From: Pirellulaceae bacterium
GTDB lineage: Bacteria; Planctomycetota; Planctomycetia; Pirellulales; Pirellulaceae
DNA: 8,873 bases
Direction: 5' to 3'
Assembly: GCA_020846515.1 (NCBI GenBank)
Contig: JADLDX010000770.1
Span: 1-8,873, forward strand
Positions 5,881 to 8,873 of this stretch are shown in pieces. The position numbers were made by a program, and so were the translations under genes. How positions within the stretch are numbered: the stretch's first letter is position 1; the number at the start of each line of letters is the position of its first letter. The notes under the pieces are model-generated. The model made no database searches. It was not told the origin of the DNA and saw only the letters and a list, made by a program, of their open reading frames with translations.

Positions 5881-7203
5881 TCAGTCATCCATCTTCGTCG
5901 AAGCCATTAGATCACCTGGACCGTTGAATGCCCACCGCAGCGCGATCCATTGAGCCACCACTGTCTTGATCACACCCGCACTGGCCGTTACCACGGCAGC
6001 GCCCCATGCACCATAGTGTGGCACAATCCACACGTCAGCGCACAAAGTAAATGGCAAAATCCAGCACTCCATCCTAATCAATAGACGCGGACAAACGAAT
6101 AAGAGAAACGCTAGCGTGAGCGGATACGACGTCATCCCTGCCAGCGTCATCGGCAAGAGAGTCAAAATCACATCCCCCGATGCAGCGAATCTTTCGGGTA
6201 AAATGAGTTCCTTTATAGGCCCATAAAAGCAGACCACCAAACCATAGCCCACTGCGCAGGCCAGCCATAACATGATTTGCACGTCTCGCATCAAGCGAAA
6301 CAGCTTACCAGCATGGAAATAGGGCATCACTTTCGGATTTAGGACAATCCCTAAGTACGATCCAAGCAACAAAGGAATGTTGGCTATGGTCTGACCGCCA
6401 GTGAAAATTCCCACCTGCTCCATGGTCGTCAGAGTGGCCATCAAAAAGACGTCTAGTTTATTGGCTAAAGCACTGACCAACAGTGTGGCGAGAATCCAGC
6501 CAGCTTGCTTGATCAATTCTGCGCGGGCCAACGCACGATCTTCCGGTCCTGACGACCGCTGCCTTGAATTCAGCTGCCTTGAATTCATCAGCAAAAACAG
6601 GACTATAGCCAACCCTGGCGCGATGGCGAACCAAATCAGTACCATGCCGGGTGACAGCGGCCAGGCAGTTTGATGGCACATATAAAGTACTAGGGCAATA
6701 CCCCCATATTTGAACGTAGTGTGGGTGAAGTCGAGAACTCCATAGTGGGAGAAGCGACTTCGTATCTGCAAATGCAGCAGGGCGGAACCGAGCACCAAGG
6801 CCATCATCGAGGCCAGGCAGACAATGAATAGCAGGTGAGCCGAGTCATTGCGTTGCAACATCAAACGACTGATCGGCACACTGCCCAAGCATAACACCAA
6901 TGAAACACCGGCCATGACTTGCATTTTCAAACGCAGAGCTGCTTGCTCAACACACAACGCCTGTGCGTCCTGGGCTTGCGCCAAGTGTAGCGGAGCCAAT
7001 CGCAAGACGGCCAGATCGATGGCCGCCCCAAACATTCCTTCGGACAACAGCACCATGGCTGTCAAGCACAGAGCGTAGATACCAAAAAATTCCGGCGTGA
7101 ACCAACTCAACAGGGAGACATTGAGCACGACCATCGCCAAGCCCCCCAGTGCTTTTGGGGCAGCCACCCATGCGACATCCAAGATAGATCGAAAACTTTT
7201 CAT
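5881..7203 (-). CDS. Polysaccharide flippase (Wzx-like, MOP superfamily)
   Basis: Multi-pass inner-membrane protein of 440 residues, normal for Wzx/oligosaccharide flippases, with about 12 hydrophobic segments. Such proteins move undecaprenyl-linked repeat units from the cytoplasmic to the periplasmic leaflet. Seen: an N-terminal segment rich in small hydrophobics (VAWVAAPKALGGLAMVVLNV) followed by FTPEFFGIYAL, a pattern common at the first two helices of this family. After a charged central loop (about residues 205-225), the second half begins with LIKQAGWILATLLVSAL and KLDVFLMATL-T-EQVGIFTGGQ, again typical of MOP flippases. The central loop carries a 5-residue duplication (NSRQL, NSRQR). 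ATG 7203 is the only sensible start; no clear ribosome site. First gene of the leftward block, divergent from the sugar transferase. Substrate specificity cannot be read from the sequence. Confidence 0.88.
   Translation of the reverse strand: MKSFRSILDVAWVAAPKALGGLAMVVLNVSLLSWFTPEFFGIYALCLTAMVLLSEGMFGAAIDLAVLRLAPLHLAQAQDAQALCVEQAALRLKMQVMAGVSLVLCLGSVPISRLMLQRNDSAHLLFIVCLASMMALVLGSALLHLQIRSRFSHYGVLDFTHTTFKYGGIALVLYMCHQTAWPLSPGMVLIWFAIAPGLAIVLFLLMNSRQLNSRQRSSGPEDRALARAELIKQAGWILATLLVSALANKLDVFLMATLTTMEQVGIFTGGQTIANIPLLLGSYLGIVLNPKVMPYFHAGKLFRLMRDVQIMLWLACAVGYGLVVCFYGPIKELILPERFAASGDVILTLLPMTLAGMTSYPLTLAFLLFVCPRLLIRMECWILPFTLCADVWIVPHYGAWGAAVVTASAGVIKTVVAQWIALRWAFNGPGDLMASTKMDD
6558..6587 (-). 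repeat. Exact 15-bp tandem duplication inside the flippase gene
   Basis: GCTGCCTTGAATTCA occurs twice head-to-tail at 6558-6572 and 6573-6587 without mismatches. It is in frame and duplicates five residues (NSRQL/NSRQR) in the predicted central cytoplasmic loop. The perfect identity suggests a recent slippage event. Confidence 0.95.
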
Positions 7204-7283
7204 GCGATAAGGTCGATGTGATTAAATTGGATGCCGGCGAGCATATAGATTCAATGAAATCTGGTCACTCTTGGGGGAATAGT

Positions 7284-7311
7284 TTGCGTTCGCTTTTGAA
7301 CTCGTTATACT
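7284..7311 (+). promoter_or_regulatory. Candidate sigma-70 promoter for the sugar transferase
   Basis: TATACT at 7306-7311 matches the -10 consensus at 5 of 6 bases. TTGCGT at 7284-7289 is a partial -35 box, with a 16-base spacer. Transcription would start near 7318 and give a leader of about 48 bases before ATG 7366. The -35 match is weak, so this is a moderate call. I found no equally good promoter for the divergent flippase gene in the same intergenic region. Confidence 0.45.
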
Positions 7312-7356
7312 AATCGGCGCCCATTAACCATAGAAGTACTTTTCAGAGATGTCTCC

Positions 7357-7363
7357 GAGGTGA
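7357..7363 (+). promoter_or_regulatory. Shine-Dalgarno site selecting ATG 7366
   Basis: GAGGTGA at 7357-7363 is the best anti-16S match in the window. Its GAGG core is 5 bases from ATG 7366, but it overlaps the alternative GTG at 7360. This favours the ATG as the true start. Confidence 0.6.
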
Positions 7364-7365
7364 CC

Positions 7366-8184
7366 ATGCATCCCACCCAGGGCGAATCGGATGTCGCGTC
7401 GGCCAGCAGCGTTCATATTTCTGAAGCCATCTTTGTATCGGACCAGGCCTCGATACCGGACGATATTCAATCGCAACGCTGGCGCATCACCGAAGCAGTC
7501 GATGCGGTATTTATTGTTGGTGAACGTTTGTTCGCATTAAGCGTACTCATTTTGGCGGCACCGCTTATGCTGCTGATTGCCGTTCTAATTCGCTTGGACT
7601 CTTCGGGCCCCGCTATCTTCAAGCAACAGCGGATTGCCAACCTCGATAGAAAACGTGTCCGCAAGTATTTCTCGCACGCGCACGCAGCCTTCGATGGTTC
7701 ACCGGACGAACTAGCGGCCCTTGTTCCGACGTTCACGCTCTACAAGTTTCGAACATACCATCATCGCTCAGAGCAACTGGCGCCGGAACGAGCCAGATTT
7801 GAGTTTGACGCGCATAAAATAGATGATGTCCAATTGCAGATCAAGGATGATCCGCGTATTACGGGTGTGGGCAAGTTTCTCAGACGCACCTCGTTAGATG
7901 AGCTGCCGAATTTCATCAATATCCTCAAGGGCGATATGCGACTGATCGGCCCTCGACCGGAAGTGATTGAAATGTTTCGTTATTATACTTACGAACAAGT
8001 TCAAAAATTCACCGTTAAGCCAGGTTTGACTGGTCTGGCACAAGTCAATGGTCGAGGCAAATTGACCTTCAAGGAAACGGTCAATTATGATTTATCCTAT
8101 GTTCGACACCGTTCGTGGAAAAAAGACCTGAGTATTCTACTTAAGACCTTAAAAGTAGTCGTTCTCGGTGATGGTTCCTTCTGA
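7366..8184 (+). CDS. Polyprenyl-phosphate sugar-1-phosphate transferase (PF02397 bacterial sugar transferase)
   Basis: Monotopic membrane enzyme of 272 residues that would prime glycan synthesis by moving a sugar-1-phosphate from a nucleotide sugar to undecaprenyl phosphate. Seen, numbered from ATG 7366: a polar N-terminus (1-45), one hydrophobic re-entrant or membrane helix (about 51-75, FALSVLILAAPLMLLIAVLI), DSSGPAIFKQQR (78-89), LYKFRT (125-130), DPRITGVGKFLRRTSLDELPN (162-182) with the catalytic Asp178-Glu179 dyad, GDMRLIGPRPEV (189-200) and KPGLTGLAQVNGRG (218-231). These are the hallmark motifs of the WcaJ/PglC family. The size fits a short form lacking the N-terminal multi-helix domain of WcaJ/WbaP. 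Between QQR and KFRT there are about 37 residues where family members usually have about 14, so there is an insertion. Earlier GTG 7360 is in frame but overlaps the ribosome site. Sugar specificity unknown. Confidence 0.95.
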   Translation: MHPTQGESDVASASSVHISEAIFVSDQASIPDDIQSQRWRITEAVDAVFIVGERLFALSVLILAAPLMLLIAVLIRLDSSGPAIFKQQRIANLDRKRVRKYFSHAHAAFDGSPDELAALVPTFTLYKFRTYHHRSEQLAPERARFEFDAHKIDDVQLQIKDDPRITGVGKFLRRTSLDELPNFINILKGDMRLIGPRPEVIEMFRYYTYEQVQKFTVKPGLTGLAQVNGRGKLTFKETVNYDLSYVRHRSWKKDLSILLKTLKVVVLGDGSF

Positions 8185-8234
8185 ACACCTGATAACTCAC
8201 GGTCTTCCCAACAGACGAGCGTCCCACGCAAACT

Positions 8235-8873
8235 ATGTCTCTGCAGTTTTATCACTTCTCTGTGGATGACGTTCTGAATTGCCTGTTGGAGATCAGCGAA
8301 GCGGCGCCCTTCCAGCAACCGCTGATGCAGTTCTACAAGCAACTGAATGATCTTTACGGCGCGCCGGTAGATCTCTATTTGTTTTACCGACTTGGCACCG
8401 ATGTAAATTCACCCAGTTTGAGTGACGTCCCTAGTGGAGTACGCTCTTGGTTGCTAGAGGCTCCGTGGCTACGCTTCGGGCCGCATGCCGTAGACCCCAG
8501 CACGCCGCCACATTCTCAAACAGTTGCTGAGCAACTAGCGTTCTGCGAACAGATCTACGCTAATATATCGAGGCTAGCGGGAGGTAACTCCAAGAGTCAG
8601 TGGTTAAGATTTCATTACTTCTCGGAATGCTACGAGTTGGCCGACTATCTGAGCGGCCATGGCGTGACAACCTTGCTGACCACTGACAAACCGGCCACCA
8701 GCTATCGGCTGCCCGCCAACCACACTCAGCAGCTTGGCAGGGACGGTATAACGCGATTCAATAACATCAACTTTGTCCGTTCCCATATCCGTATAGAGAA
8801 CTTATTGGACGTAGAGAATCAAGAACTGGATGCTCACCTGGACCGCCTTACGGCGGACGCAAGCTGCGCGGTC
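8235..8873 (+). CDS. Hypothetical protein, possibly polysaccharide deacetylase-like, 3' end beyond window
   Basis: An uninterrupted frame of 213 codons from ATG 8235 to the window edge. An in-frame TAA at 8193-8195 and no other start between make ATG 8235 the likely start. It begins 50 bases after the sugar transferase stop on the same strand and is probably in the same transcript. Seen: MSLQFYHFSVDDVLNCL at the N-terminus, DLYLFYRLG (46-54), WLRFGPHAVD (78-87), QWLRFHYFSECYELADYL (122-139), LLTTDKPATSYRLP (147-160) and INFVRSHIRIENL (178-190). The beta-strand-like FHFSVDD with paired Asp11/Asp12 recalls the metal-binding Asp pair of NodB-type polysaccharide deacetylases (TFDDG). The later H-containing strands and YELADYLSGHGV fit a beta/alpha barrel. 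This is recognition by eye, not a firm family match. A role in modifying the polymer would suit its position. Confidence 0.8.
   Translation, partial: MSLQFYHFSVDDVLNCLLEISEAAPFQQPLMQFYKQLNDLYGAPVDLYLFYRLGTDVNSPSLSDVPSGVRSWLLEAPWLRFGPHAVDPSTPPHSQTVAEQLAFCEQIYANISRLAGGNSKSQWLRFHYFSECYELADYLSGHGVTTLLTTDKPATSYRLPANHTQQLGRDGITRFNNINFVRSHIRIENLLDVENQELDAHLDRLTADASCAV

Noticed and set aside
7204..7283. Promoter for the flippase on the minus strand (TATATG or TTTAAT as -10)
   Set aside because: Neither candidate has a recognisable -35 box at a suitable spacing, so I do not annotate one.

Overview
This window is a piece of a cell-surface or exopolysaccharide biosynthesis locus. Every gene I can support fits that theme, and I see no phage, plasmid, tRNA or rRNA genes and no CRISPR array. 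The likely host is a planctomycete of the Pirellulaceae (Rhodopirellula/Blastopirellula-like). This rests mainly on the 36-bp repeat units with core GTGGGCTAGCGCCC near 4456-4559, which I recall from intergenic regions of such genomes, and on the scarcity of strong Shine-Dalgarno sequences. I could not run a search, so the taxonomic call is an inference.

Layout. On the left, two genes read rightward: the 3' part of a family 2 glycosyltransferase (cut by the left edge) and an NAD-dependent sugar epimerase/dehydratase (best start 942). They run tail-to-tail into a four-gene leftward block that reads, in transcription order, Wzx-type flippase (7203-5881), radical SAM/SPASM protein (5794-4592), GDP-mannose 3,5-epimerase/GDP-fucose-synthase-like SDR (4363-3356) and Wzy/WaaL-type polymerase or ligase (3378-1849, GTG start). 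The leftward block is interrupted between 4364 and 4591 by a RAYT/REP-like stem-loop and three 36-bp repeats that look terminator-like on the minus strand. Divergent from the flippase, across a 156-bp intergenic region with a plausible sigma-70 promoter, are a polyprenyl-phosphate sugar-1-phosphate transferase (7366-8184) and an open frame running off the right edge (8235 to beyond 8873). The latter may be a polysaccharide deacetylase-like protein.

How the genes work together (inference from families): the PF02397-type transferase primes a repeat unit on a lipid carrier at the membrane. GT2 adds a sugar, the two SDR enzymes supply modified nucleotide sugars, the flippase moves the lipid-linked unit across the membrane and the Wzy/WaaL-like protein polymerises or ligates it. 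The radical SAM protein and the right-edge gene are candidates for unusual sugar or polymer modification. This is therefore a Wzx/Wzy-dependent pathway. The less ordinary parts are the SPASM enzyme, the coding minisatellite at the GME-like/polymerase overlap, and the repeat block that may split the leftward operon.
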